Below, piece by piece: positions 21,810 to 34,842 of a stretch of 64,000 bases of DNA. The stretch's first letter is position 1; each line of letters opens with the position of its first letter. The DNA is taken from positions 65,799,092 to 65,863,091 of the forward strand of contig CM070905.1 of NCBI GenBank assembly GCA_036417435.1, read 5' to 3'. Under the pieces are notes generated by a model that saw nothing but the letters and a program-made list of their open reading frames with translations, did not search any database and was not told the DNA's origin. A program made the translations under genes and the position numbers. Source of the DNA: Inia geoffrensis. Its lineage: Eukaryota; Chordata; Mammalia; Artiodactyla; Iniidae.

Positions 21810-22898
21810 TTTTTTCCTCAGGATTGCTTTGGCAATTCTGGGTCTTTCATGATTCCATATAAATGTTAGGATTATTTGCTCTAGTTCTGTGAGAAATCTC
21901 ATGGGTAATTCGATAGGAATCACATTAAATCCGTAGATTGCTTTGGGTAGTATGGCCATTTTAACTATATTAATTCTTCCAATCCAAGAGCATAGAATAG
22001 CTTTCCATTTCTTTGAATCATCTTCAGTTTTTTTAATCAGTGTTTCATAGTTCTCAGTATGTATGTCTTTCACCTCCTTGGTCAGGCTTTTTCCTAAGTA
22101 TTTTATTTTACTTTCTCTTTCTGATATTTAATTGTTAGTGTAAAGAGATGCAACCGATTTCTGTAGTTAATCTTGTATCCTGCTACCTTGATGAATTTAT
22201 CAGTTCTAATAGTTTCTGTGTGAAGTCTTTAGCATTTTCCATATAGAGCATCATGTCATCTGCATATAATGACAATTTTACCTCTTCTCTTTCAATCTGG
22301 ATACTTTTAAATTTCTTTTTCTTGTCTGATTGCTGTGGCTAGGACTTCCAATACTATGTTGAATAAAGTGGTGAGAGTCGGCATCCTTGTCTTGTTCCAG
22401 ATTTTAGCAGAAAGCCTTTCAGCTTTTCACCACTGAGTATTATGCTGGCTGTGGGTTTGTCACAAATAGCTTTTATTATGCTGAGATATTCTCTTTATAC
22501 CCACTTTGGTGAGAGTTTTATCATTAAGGGATATTGAATATTATATCAAATCTCTTCTCTGCATCTACTGAAGTGATCATGTGGTCTGTTCTTTTTTTTC
22601 ATCGATGTGGTGTATCACATTGATTTGAGTATGTTGAGCCATCCTTGTGATCCTGGGATGAATCCAACTTGATCATGGTGAATGATCCTTTTTATGTGCT
22701 GTTGGATTCATTTTGCTAATATTTTGTTGAGGATTTCTGCATTCATATTCATAAAGGATACTGGCCTGTAACTTTTTTTGGTAGTGTCTTTGTCTCGTTT
22801 TGGTATCAGGGTAACAGTGGCTTCATAGAATAACTTTGGGAGTGTTCCCTTCTCTTCAGTCTTCTGCAAGAGTTTGAGAAGGATCAGCGTAAGTTCTT
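21810..22898 (-). mobile_element. Inverted 5' segment of an L1 (twin-priming product)
   Basis: Antisense L1 ORF2 text from the reverse-transcriptase region. Its left end encodes, on the minus strand, residues ending [13 protein letters not shown] (frame 21807-22073). That is immediately upstream, in ORF2, of the LPDFRQYYKA text that starts the plus-strand partner at about 22910. The two pieces are therefore adjacent in the parent RNA but opposite in orientation. Frameshifts and stops are scattered through it. Confidence 0.8.
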
Positions 22899-24312
22899 CT
22901 TATACCAGAACAAAGTTGGAGAAACAGTCCTCCCAGACTTCAGACAATACTACAAAGCTACAGCAATTTAAAGTGTGGTATTGGTACAAAAACAGACATG
23001 GATCAACAGAACAGAAAGCCCAGAAATAAATACACCTCCTATGATCAATTAATCTTTGACAAAGGAGGCAAGAATATACAATGGAGAAAAGACCGTCTCT
23101 TCCACAAGTGGTGCCGGGAAAGCTGAAGAGCTGCATGTAACTTAATGAACTTAGAACACTCCCTCACACCATACACAAAAATACACTCAAAATGGCTTAA
23201 GACTTAAATATAAGACAGGACACCATAAAACTCCTACAAGAGAACATAGGCAAAAGATTCTCTGGCATAAATCGTAGTAATGTTTTTTTAAGTCAGTCTC
23301 TCAAAGCAAAAGAAATAAAGCAAAAACAAACAAATGGGACCTAATTAAACTTAAAAGCTCTTGCACAGCAAAGGAAACAATAAACAAAATGAAAAGGCAA
23401 CCTACTGACTGGGAGAAAGTATTTGCAAATGATGTGACCGACAATGAATTAATTTCCAAAATATACAAATGGCACATACAACTCAATATCAAAAAAAACC
23501 AAACAACCCAATCAAAAAATGGGCAGAAGATCTAAATAGACATTTCTCCAAAGAACACATACAGATGGCCAACAGGCACATGAAAAAATGCTCAACATTG
23601 CTAATTAGTAAAGAAATGTAAAACAAAACTACGAGGTATCACCTCACACTGGTCATCGTCAAAAAGTCTACAAAAAAAAAAAAAAGTCTACAAATAAATC
23701 TTGGACAGTGTGTGGAGTAAAGGGAACCCTCCTACACTGTTGGTGGGAATGTAAATTGGTGTAGCCACTATGGAGAACAGCATGGAGTTTCCTTAAGAAA
23801 ACTAAGAATAGAGGTAACATATGATCCAGCAATCCCACTCCTGGGCATATATCCAGAGAAAACTAATTTGAAATGATACATGCACCCTAATCACTATTAA
23901 CAATAGCCAAGATAGGGGGAGCAACCTAAATGTCCATCAACAGATGAATGGATAAAGAAGCTGTGGTATATATATACTCAGCCACAGAAAAGAATGAAAT
24001 AATGCCATCTGCAGCAACATGGATGGACCTAGACATTATCATACTAAGTAAAATAAGTCAGACAGAGGAAGACAAATGCAATATGATATCACTTATATGT
24101 GTAATCTAATAAAAAAAAGATACAAGTGAACTTCTTTACAAAATAGAAACAGACGCACAGGGGAAAGTGGCAGGGGGGATAAATTAGAAGCCTGGGATTA
24201 ACAGATACACCCTACTATATATGAAAGAGATAAACAACAATGTCCTACTGTATAGCACAGGGAACTATAGTCAATACCTTGTAATAACCTAAAATGGAAA
24301 AGAATCTGAAAA

Positions 24313-24409
<97 letters not shown>

Positions 24410-24482
24410 AAACTGAATTACTTTGCTGTACATCAGAAGCTAACACAACATTATGAATCAACTATACTTCAATTTAAAAAAA
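22899..24482 (+). mobile_element. 3' segment of the same inverted L1
   Basis: Sense ORF2 C-terminal text (LPDFRQYYKA onward), then a 3' UTR ending 'aactatacttcaattt' and an A-run. A candidate 9-bp TSD with one mismatch, 'aagatttca' (21801-21809) and 'aaggtttca' (24483-24491), encloses both segments. The 3' UTR type differs from the intact L1, marking an older subfamily. No long open frame survives. Confidence 0.82.
24314..24402. repeat. (GT)n/(TA)n microsatellite inside the L1 3' UTR
   Basis: About 12 bp of GT repeats passes into two TA arrays split by 'tgtatta'. It lies inside the L1 3' UTR and was probably expanded there. Frames rich in Ile-Tyr repeats over it on both strands are artefacts. 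Confidence 0.95.
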
Positions 24483-24491
24483 AAGGTTTCA

Positions 24492-26900
24492 CTAGAAATG
24501 TAGATGCAAAATTTTGAAATAAAATATTGGCAAATTCAGTTACTTAGTAGAGCAATAAGATACCACAATAATATTATTTACAGTCATGCCCAGAATGCAA
24601 AGATGGCTGAATACTAGAACTTATATACAAGGACTTATATTTCCCCATATTCCTAGGTAAAGAGAGACACATTCTGAGATCATCATAATATACCGAAAAG
24701 AAATTTGATAAAGTTTCTTACAAAACACTTGATCCATATTTTCATAATGATAAAAGATACATATCACAAAGGAGATAAAAGACTCCTACCACAAAGCAAT
24801 TATATTCTTCAGAAAACATTTAAATATATTCTCACTAAATTAGTGAACAAGATACAAATGCCACTGTTGCCACTAAAGTTTTATATTATTCTAAAAATAC
24901 AAGAAAATATAACTAAGAGAAAAGAAAGAAAATAAATGACTATTAGAGTGAAAATTATCAGTAACTAAAATTTATAATATTATATATCTAAGAAATGCAA
25001 CGATATCAATAGAAAAGCCTTTTAAGTGAATGAGAAATCAAAAACTTAAATCTTTAATGTATAAAATGATCATTAATTTTCTAAAACTAAGAATAATCAG
25101 TTAGAAAATATGATTAAAGGGATTCCTATGTATATCTGATAAATGAGGTAAGCTATAAACAAAAGAACATGGGAATTAACAAGAGTTGTATAAGACAGAT
25201 AGAAAAAGCCAATTTGAATTTTTCTAAGGGGACTTTCCTAAATAAAGAAAAAACTACCTATTTGAATGTAAATAGAAAAGTTTTCCCTAAGTCACTTTAC
25301 ATGCTCATTAATCCACTTTACACACATATTTTCCTTGCATTACTCCATATGATTAAGGGATAGTAAAATACGCAATAGGACATTCCTAAACCAGATAAGT
25401 GGATTCTAGCACTTAAATGAAAATATACAGCCTTGAAAACAATCCTTGTAATAAAAAAGGAATCTGGTTATACAAGATAAACTTACCATTTTAAAAACAA
25501 CATGGGAGTGGCACAACTGGAGGTGTGCAGAACTGTGGGCCTGCACACAAATCACTGTATAGAAATTTTAAAACAAACAGAAATTTATTTGATAGTTTAG
25601 AATAGGACAAAAGGGACATTTCACATCAGCAAAGAAGCAATGAAGAAAACAGGTAATGTTGTTTGGACAAACTTCCAGCCATCTGGAAGTGAGGAATAAT
25701 GAATCTCTCCTCAAACTTTAAAATAAATTACAGTTGAATCAAAGACATAATCATGAACAAAAACAAAACTGTACAAGTACTGAAATAAAATGTGGGAGGA
25801 TATTTTTATAAAATTTGTAAAAAGGCCTACAAAAGTCAAAAACTCAGAAGTCATAAAGAAGATACGTGGCTTCACCATAATGAATTATCCAAATAGCAAA
25901 TAAAATAAAATAACCCACCAAAAATAAGATCACACAACAAAGAAAAACTGGAAGAAGCTTTTTCTATACTTGCTTTCATTTTTTTTTAACATATAAAAGA
26001 GGAAATGTTTAACAATACTATAAGAAAGCGGATAAAGTTTGTTGATAAGCAGTTCACTGAAAGTGATATACAAATTGGCCAGGAGACAGGAAATAATGTT
26101 CAACCATATAACTTAAAATTGAAAAGAGCAATAAGAAGCCAATTTTTTACCTATTATATTAGCCAAGATTCATATGTTTAATAACATTTAGTAGACGACT
26201 CCCTATTATGTACCTAGCAATCCTTCTGGCGACGAAGCACCATTCTCCCATCCTATAGCAATTCTGTCTATTCCATATTCTCCATGAGACAGTTAACTGC
26301 CCCATCATCCCCCGGTTCCAGGAGTAGCTACACGCTGCTGCTGTAACTGATACTGTAGATAAGCCTGCTCTCTCACACTCTATGGTAAGACCCTGTTTAG
26401 GTACAACCTCTTAGCAGTTTGGCAATATTCATTAAAATTAAAGGGGCAATATATCCTTTAATCAGTTGAACTTTTTAGAAATTTATCCTAAATATATAAG
26501 ATATAAAAGATGCAAGATACAGGAGACATTTTTTATTTTTGTCCTTTGAATTTTGTTTCAAAATAAGCAAGTACTATTTGTATGATTAAAAAAAGCTATT
26601 TAAAAAAGAAAAACATGTAAAATTAAATCAGTAACAAGGGAATTAAAAATACAAGTAAAAAGAGCAATAACCAGAAATATAAATGCACAAAATAAAATTA
26701 GTGGTATTGGGGACAAAGGATAGAAACATACAGAGGGTACCACAAGAAAGGTCCTAACTGACATATAATGACCAAAGTGATGATAAGTAAGGTATCCCAA
26801 TGGCATAGAGCCTGTATAGCTCTCGAGGAGGAAACAGAGATGACTAGAACAAAATAAGTAGTTACATTTAGAAGAAAAGGGGAAAAAAATCTCCTAAAAT
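24492..26900 (+). repeat. Probable ancient L1 (L1M/L1ME-like), sense
   Basis: Scattered phrases follow the L1 ORF2 order in sense. 'gaaatttgataaagtttctt' (about 24702-24721) fits the block around AFDKV in the reverse transcriptase. 'tacaagataaacttaccatt' follows later. At 25740-25850 and 26040-26150 the text resembles old L1 C-terminal regions. 'gtttggcaatattcattaaa' and 'atttatcctaaatatataag' (26419-26500) fit the 3' part. Divergence is high and no frame survives, so the extent is approximate and parts could be unrelated. Confidence 0.45.
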
Positions 26901-29900
26901 TCAAAGAAGGAGTCTCCATTTTGAAAGTCTTAAAATTTCTCCATAATAATTAGTGAAATGAAGATCCACTCAAAGAAATAACATACTGTAAGATTAAGAA
27001 GAAAAAAAAAGCAAAACCTCTCAGCCTTTGACCATTGAATTAAAGAAAAATTTACTTGAACATATATTTGAATAACATGATTTAAAGTGTAGACTTATTA
27101 ACCACATATTGAACCTCCTACCCTAAATGCAGAAAATATTTTGGATTTCCAGAAATATATTACTGTATTACTGCTATTACTCTTCTACAGGACACTGGAA
27201 GTTATTTTCAGGAGAAGTTAAACCAGCAAGATGGGGGGACACCAGGAGACGTTGAGTATGGAAGTGAGGAACTCTATTGAAATGGGAAAGACAAATGGAT
27301 AGCTATATACTGAACTGGAAGACCTTCAATCCCCTCCCTTCATGCAACTCTGAAAATACTAGAAACAGGGTATGTACTCACTCTCCAAGGAGACTTGAGG
27401 ATACCTCTATGAGGAACGCCAATCCCAAAGCAAAGAACAATAGATACTGCTGTCTTCAATAAACAACACCTACAGAGTGCCTACAGAGTGTCCAATTTAA
27501 CTTTTAGTACTTCATTCTTAAATGTCAACAGATAATTCATAGAGGAGCTTCTAAAATGAAAGACATACACTAAAACACACATAATTTTAAAAAAGAAGGA
27601 AAAAGATAAAATGAAGAGAACAAAAAATAAAATCAATAATATTCAGAGAAGAAATGACATCAGGACTTAACAGAAACAAGAGGCTACAAAACAGAAAGAA
27701 TCAACAGAGAAATAACACTTCAAACTTAAGAATATGGTAGTAGACTTTTTAAAACTTAAAGTTTTACCAGGTTAAGAAATCTTCCAAAAAGAAGTAGTAA
27801 AATGAAGCTGAAAACCTTATTTTCTAATTGGCACTTTACTAAGTAGGACAGTCCTTAAAGAATAAGAAATTATGAATAGTTTTACCAAGTACAAAAGTCT
27901 TCAAAACTCTTAAAGTGATGAAGAATTCAAGAAAACTTAATTTTTGAATGTTTGTCTTATTTTCCCAGTTTTATTGAGATGTAATTACTTATATCATTGT
28001 ATTATTTTGAGGTGTACAACATGATGATTTGATACATGTATTTAGAAAACACAATTTCTGAAAAGAGAGAATGGAAATTATGAGGATGATGAACCATGAA
28101 GGCATCAAATTTTGTAGGACATTTTTCTCCTTCAAAGAAAATAACAAATATTGTAAAAATTGAACTTTACTTTTGATGGAAAATTTTAATGAGATCATAC
28201 AATTTCTCCTCAATAAATTTTTTTAAAAATTTAGCTTTTCCTGTGACAAGATTCTGTAACTGCCTAGGTGCTTTGTTATTCATTCACAGCAGACAAAGCT
28301 GTCTTCTCCTCTAAACTTTCTTCTTCAAGGAATGGGTGTTATTTGGCTCAAAAACTTTTCACAAGATAAACTCCACACTTTATAATAGGTACTTCCACTT
28401 AAAACCCGCGTGAAAACACACAAACAGAACATGAAGTCTGAGCATCTATCTATTTAGAGATTATCTATTCATACTTTCTAATACTTTGGCAACTTTAAAT
28501 CATGTGCTGTGAGCCTATCAAAAAGTAGAAGAAACTAAGGTTTTACAGTTGACAAACACTAATCATCTCTTGATCATGGTTTCCACACTAAAGACTCTGA
28601 GGCAAAGGAGTGCATGTTAGACAAACACAGCAGTTTGTGTTTCAGAATTCTTAGCAGTAGCTAACTAGGTAAAGCTCACACAGTAAGAAACTGAGGAATG
28701 TTGACACAAACATAGTTTTAGAAGCAAAATCTGGAACATACTGGCTTTACATACTGCCTAAGGCAAATGCTGGATCAGTAATAAGTCTGGGTTTAGAATT
28801 TGGTCCTTTAATTTTGCAAGTCTATCCTGTCTAGGATTGAAGCAAACCAACCAGTGAATTTTTAGACCTGCAAATTATATACAGCAACAAAAAAATGTTA
28901 TATGCCCTGTGGACATCCAAAATTTTATTCTGCCATACTTTATTTTTGGACAGTAGCTTTAAATGTACTACAGTTTTACAACTCTTAAAAATACTCCTGG
29001 TGTTGGTATCACAAAGGACTTTTCATTCTCAAAGATGACAAATTGTATTTCTTCACATTACAATTATGTTAGGAACAGAAGACAAGTTTCTTTTTCAATC
29101 AATGTTTCTTGAGTATAGTTCAAATAATATTTTCTGTGAAGTATAGTTATCTGCAAAATTTTAAGCATTTCCATCTTCTGCCTTTTCATTTTGGTTTTAT
29201 CAGCTCTTATTCCCTTCAAAAGAACAAATAAAACACACACTTTATTACTCACCAAATACTGTTAACAGCCTTTGGTTACTAGGAAAGTAGCTATTTGTAA
29301 GGCTGATAAAATTCAGTTCATGCTACTTAGACAACACAGCATGAACTGGTTCATGGGAAGTTAGTCTTTGCCTAAGGGTTTGCTAAAGAGGTTTCAAGGG
29401 CTGTTGAGGTATTTCCGGTTATATTTTGGAATGTTGGTTAAGCCCCACGGTTCACTCATTTCCCAACATGTTTCTTAACATTCAGAGGGAATGTTGGTAG
29501 TATCATTACCTTTGTAATCATAGCAATAAAGGGAAGAAGATTCATACCTTATTGTTCTTTGGCAGTTCTATAGAAGGATTGAGATTTATTATCTTTACAA
29601 CTGCATCTAAGATGATTTTCTCAAAATAATAAAAAAATGGACAACTCATCTACACAGACTTACTGTCATCTATATAGAGCGCTATCAAGACTCTCAGGTG
29701 ACTGGCTACTTAAATTATCTGCAATCTTCATTATTCACATCCACTGGAGGATTCCTCTAATTATCCCAGACCTTGCCTCTTTAGATACCAGTATTATATA
29801 CTAAGGTCAATTAAGATGGACATTAAATTTCTTGCCCAGCCAATGCCAAAGTACATCAGACAAATACGAGACAACTATGTTGAATGCCTATAGAGATCCG

Positions 29901-31986
29901 ACTTTGTCAACTAGAATCCATAATTAATTAATTCTGGCATTTGTTTTATAAACTTCCTCCAAGATTCTGTGTAAGTTTCCTGGTAAACAAAATTTTACGA
30001 TACCTGATCTCAAGGAGTTCATAATATGTATCTGTACTCTCAAACCTTCAGTGTGTGCTGCCTAATAAGACCACATGGTTTCTTCATTATACTTTGAGTT
30101 TTTTGTTTGCTTGTTTTAGGAAACTTTTTAAAATGCCATCCCAAACATCTGTGCACCCACACCAGAAATGAGAATCAATATTTTGTCATATTTACTTAGT
30201 AAAGAAGTATTTTTACTTAGTAAAGAAAGAAAATCATGTAAGTGGAATTTGTTTTGCAGACCCAATTCCATTCCTTTCCCTCCTACTAATCCCCACCAAC
30301 AAGCACAGTCATCTGTTTAGTGGGGACCAGGGTCTCACTGTATCCCCCAGGCACTTGCCATGGCCCTGACTCAAAACTGCCAGCAGTTGCATCTCTTTGC
30401 CTACTGTTATCTTTAACCACTAGAGCCCACCCATCCCGGTACATCAGGCCATAAGTACCAAGAAATAAGCCCCTCTCCTCCCCTGCAGCAGCCCTTAACA
30501 AGCAACTGATCAATGCTGATATCCCTGGTCCCTTAAATGAGCCTGTTCACACAGTCTACCAGAGTTCTCCAGCAGGACTGTACTTATCCCAGTTATTCAC
30601 AGTTGTCAGTCACTTGATAACACATACTTTACTGGCTTGCTTCTCTTTCCTGTTTCATTTCTCCACCCTGCATTGGTATTCACTGAGATCCTCTCCCCAA
30701 AAAACTATCTGCATTTAAAGCCTTGTCTCAGGGTATGCTTCTGTGCAACCCAAATTATTATATTTCCCAGTCTATGTTAACACAGATGATGACTCATGTT
30801 TGTTCATTTTAAAATATACTGCATAAACATACCATATTTTATGTATGCATTTTGGTTTTGCTGGTCATTTAGATTGCTATTAAATTCAAGGCAGCTTTCA
30901 ATATCTTTGTATACTATCCTTGGGCACACAGGCAAGTTTCTCTCCATTAAACACCCTTATGTGATATTATTGCTTCATCACAAGCATGCATATCTTCACT
31001 TCATCAGATGTTCCCAAATTACACTCCAAAACATTTAATAAAATTTTATTCCAGCAACAACTGATTTCATAAGATTTAACAATTTTGTCAATCTCATTTT
31101 TTCTACATATTTCTTCAAAGAATCAACAAATCAGAATTAATCATTTGTTCCCCTAGAGAAAGTGGAAAAAAAGAATTTTGTGAGTCTAAGAAATAAGAAC
31201 CGAGTTGAAAATTAGTACTCACATGAATTAAATTAGAAACAACTCAGCAGACATAAATATATATGTATATGAGAAAATATGTATATATAAAATTACATGT
31301 GCTTATACTGTAATTAAGTACCATTATATGTTCTATAACTAGGCAATATAAATGTATAAATATATTTGTATATCTATAAATCAATGTAGCTATAAAATTT
31401 ATGTATCTTCATCATCAATAATGTACACCAAATACGCTCCTTACGTGCAGTCAACAAGTACAGAATATGATATGAAATTGCCATTTTCCTAAAATAGTTT
31501 CCTTTAAAGGCCCAAATATCTTCAAATAGTGATTGTTTACACAAAGACCTCTGTTAAGTCCTCTCATTACCTAAAAGAAAAGAAGTGCAAATAGAAAGGA
31601 ACTAAAACTGAGGAACTTGAGGGTAGATAGGTCATAGCAGGAATCACTACAAAACCAAGAATTATGGAAGTCATGGTTACAAAACATTGGTGAATGTGCT
31701 CAAACAACAAAATGTGTGGATCTGTCCAGGGTCAATTACTTCTAAATAACAGTACTGGCAGTGTGTTCTTGCATTTCACCTTTTTCTTTTCTGGAAAGTT
31801 TTTTCAAATTACGAAACTGCTTTACCAGAATAAAAAACACTTTTAGGTTATTTATTTTATTAAGTTATCCTTCAAGTATCATACACAAAGGCAATTTAAA
31901 ATAAAGCATACTTATACACTCTTAACATTCGCATATTCCAGTGAAATTCTAAATAAAAATAAACTTGGCAAAAGAGTAATTGAAAT
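26901..31986. other. Mostly unassigned AT-rich sequence
   Basis: No gene is recognised over about 5 kb. A short old L1 3'-end scrap in antisense is likely at about 27960-28050 ('cagttttattgagatgtaat', 'ttgaggtgtacaacatgatg'). A GC-richer LTR-like stretch at 30280-30775 is listed separately. An 11-bp inverted repeat (29314-29324 with 29338-29348) and a short direct repeat of 'ttacttagtaaagaa' near 30192-30225 were seen. Small open frames here carry no motif. Confidence 0.45.
30280..30775 (+). repeat. Possible ancient LTR remnant
   Basis: A C-rich stretch unlike its neighbours contains 'caagcaactgatcaatgctg', 'atccctggtcccttaaatga' and ends 'ccttgtctcagggtatgctt' before a return to AT-rich sequence. 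These phrases recall a mammalian LTR 3' end that normally carries an AATAAA just upstream; here that site reads 'ccccaaaaaact'. I cannot name the family or fix the ends. Confidence 0.35.
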
Positions 31987-32702
31987 GATATGATTTCAAC
32001 TTTCTTAAATGTACTGAGGCTTATTTTGTGGCCTACTATGTGATCTATCCTGGAGAATGTTCCATGTGCATTTGAAAAGGATCTGTATTATGCTGTTTTC
32101 AGATGGAATGCTCTATAAATATGAATTAAGTCCACTTGGTCTAGTGTGTTAAGGCCTGTGTTTCCTTATTATTTTCTGTCTCGATGATCTGCCCATTGGT
32201 GTGAGGTGTTAAATTTCCCTACTATTACTGTGTTACTCTCAATTTCTCCTTTTATGTCTGTTAAAATCTGCCTTATATATTGGGGTGCTCCTATGTTCGG
32301 TGTGTGTGTACATATACATATATATATATATATATGAACAATTGTTATAGCTTCTTCTTGGATTGATCCCTTGATAATTATGTAGTGTTCTTGTCTCTTG
32401 TAATAGTCTTTATTTTATTTATTTTTTTCAGTCTTTATTTTAAAGTCTATTTGTTGTCTGAAATAAGTATTGTTACTCTGGCTTTCTTTTGATTTCCATT
32501 TGTGTGGAATACCTTTTTCTATCCCCTCACTTTCAGTATGTATGTGAGTCTCTTACAGGCAGCATATACACGGGTCTTGTTTTTGTATTCATTCAGCTGT
32601 CTTTTGGTTGGAGAATTTAATCCGTTAACATTTAAGGTAATTATTGATATGTATGTTATTACTGCCATTTTGTTAATTGTTTCTTGCCACTTTTATTCCA
32701 CA
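31987..32702 (-). mobile_element. Inverted L1 segment: inter-ORF and endonuclease region
   Basis: Antisense text of L1 ORF2 codons from the start to about 235 plus some inter-ORF sequence. The left edge corresponds to the FKKIEIV region and the right edge lies upstream of the ORF2 ATG. It directly abuts sense L1 text at 32703. A TA microsatellite (about 32310-32334) and a small insertion near 32400-32440 interrupt it. It is non-functional. Confidence 0.75.
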
Positions 32703-34397
32703 TAGTTTTGGAAGTCCTATCCACAGCAATCATAGAAGAAAAAGAAATAAAAGGAATATAAATTGGAAAAGAAGAAGTAAAACTGTCACTGTTTGTAAAT
32801 GACATAATACTACACATAAAAAATCCTAATTATGCCACCAGAAAACCACTAGAGCTCATCAATGAATTTGGTGAAGTTTCAGGATACAAAATTAATATAC
32901 AGAAATTGAATACATGATTCAATTTCTATACACTGGCAACAAAGTATCAGAGAAATTAAGGAAACAATACCATTTACTATCACGTCAAAAAGAATAAAAT
33001 ACCTAGCAATAAACCTACCTAAGGTCTTTAGCAATAAACCTAGCTAAAGGCCTGTACTCCGGAAAATTATATGATGCTGATGAAAGAAATTGAGGATGAC
33101 ACAAACAGATGGAAAAGATAAACCGTGTTTTTGGATTGGAAGAATCAATATTGTTAAAATGGCCATACTACCCAAGATAATCTACAGATTCGATGCAATC
33201 TCTATCAAGTTCACAATGGCATTTTTCACAGAAATAGAATAAAAAATGTTTAGATTTATATGGAAACAATAAATACCCCAAACAGACAATGCAATCTTGA
33301 GAAAGAAGAACAGAGCTGGAGGTATCACAACCCCTGACTTCAGACTATACTATAAAGCTAGAGTAATTAAAACAGTATGGTACTGGTACAGAAACAGACA
33401 CATAGATCAATGGAACAGGATAGAAAGCGCCAAAATAAACCCACACACTTATGGTCAATCTATGACAAAGGAGGTAACAATATACAATGGAGAAAAGACA
33501 GTCACTTCAGTAAGTGGTGCTGGGAAAACTGGACAGCTACATGTAAAAGAATGAAATTAGAACATTCTCAACACCATATACAAAAATAAAATCAAAATGG
33601 ATTAAAGACCTAAATGTAACACCATATACTATAAAACTCATAGAGGAAAAAACATAGGCAGAACACCCTCTGACCTAAATTGCAGCAATATTTTTCTGGA
33701 TCTGTCTCTTAGAGTAATGGAAACAAGAGCAAAAATAAACAAATGGGACCTAATTAAACTTATAAACTTTTGCACAGCAAAGGAAACCATAAACAAAAGA
33801 AAGACAACATACTTACTGGGAGAAAATATCTGCAAAAGTTGTGACCAGCAAGTGCTTAATTTCTAAAACACACAAACAGTTCACATAGCTCAATATTTAA
33901 AAAAAAAAGAAAAAGAAAAAAGAAAGAAAGAACTCAATACAAAAACTGGGCAGAAGACCTAAATAATTATTTCTCCAAAGAAGACACATAGATGGCCAAC
34001 ATGCACATGAAAAGATGTTCAACACTGCTAATTAGTAGAGAAATGCAAATCAAAACTACGAGGTATCACCTCACACTGGTCAGAATGGCCATCATCAAAA
34101 ACTTTACAAATAATAAATGCTAGAGAGGGTTTGGAGAAAAGGGAACCCTCTTACACTGTTGGTGGGAATGTAAATTAGTGCAGCCACTATGAGAACAGTA
34201 TGGAGGTTCCTTAAAAAACCAAAACTAGAGTTTCTTATATGATCCAGCAATCCCACTCCTGGGCATGTATCTGGAAGAGACAAAAACCTCTAATTCGAAA
34301 AGATACATGCACCCTAATGTTCACATCAGCACTATCTACAATAGCCAAGACACAGAAGCAACTAAGTGTCCATCATATGAATGTATAAAGAAAATGT

Positions 34398-34437
<40 letters not shown>

Positions 34438-34842
34438 TATATATATATTTATTTATTTATTCTCCAATGGAATATTACTCAGCCCTGAAAAAGAATGAAA
34501 TAATGCCATCTACAGCAACATGGATGGACCTAAACATTATCATACTAAGTGAAGTAAGTCAGACAGAGACAGACAAATATCATATGATATCACTTACATG
34601 TGGAATCTAAAGAAATGATACAAATGAACTTATTTACAAAATAGAAACAGACTCGGAGACATGGAAAACAAACTTATGGTTGTGTAAGGTGAACAGGGGA
34701 GGATAAATTAGAGATTGACAGATACACACTACTCTATATAAAATAAACAACAAGAATCTACTGTAGAGGAGAGGCAAGTATATTCAGTATCTTATATTCA
34801 GTATATTCAGTATCTTGTAAATAACCTATAATGGAAAAGAAT
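32703..34842 (+). mobile_element. L1 3' half, decayed, adjoining an inverted segment
   Basis: Sense ORF2 from LEVLATAI through the C-terminus into the 3' UTR, with many stops and frameshifts (best surviving piece 33297-33554). The reverse-transcriptase box reads FVND at 32792-32803 instead of FADD, so the first catalytic Asp is gone. L1 identity fades after about 34842 without an A-tail. A 3' deletion or later rearrangement is likely, and no TSD was found. Confidence 0.8.
34397..34462. repeat. (GT)n, (TA)n and (TTTA)n microsatellite
   Basis: A GT array of about 30 bp followed by short TA and TTTA repeats, within the C-terminal part of the decayed L1. Overlapping open frames with Val-Cys and Ile-Tyr runs are artefacts. 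Confidence 0.95.

Noticed and set aside
24198..24517. Frames with long Ile-Tyr repeats
   Set aside because: They translate a TA microsatellite.
30286..30513. A 75-aa minus-strand frame in a C-rich stretch
   Set aside because: It lies opposite a probable LTR remnant and has no protein signature.
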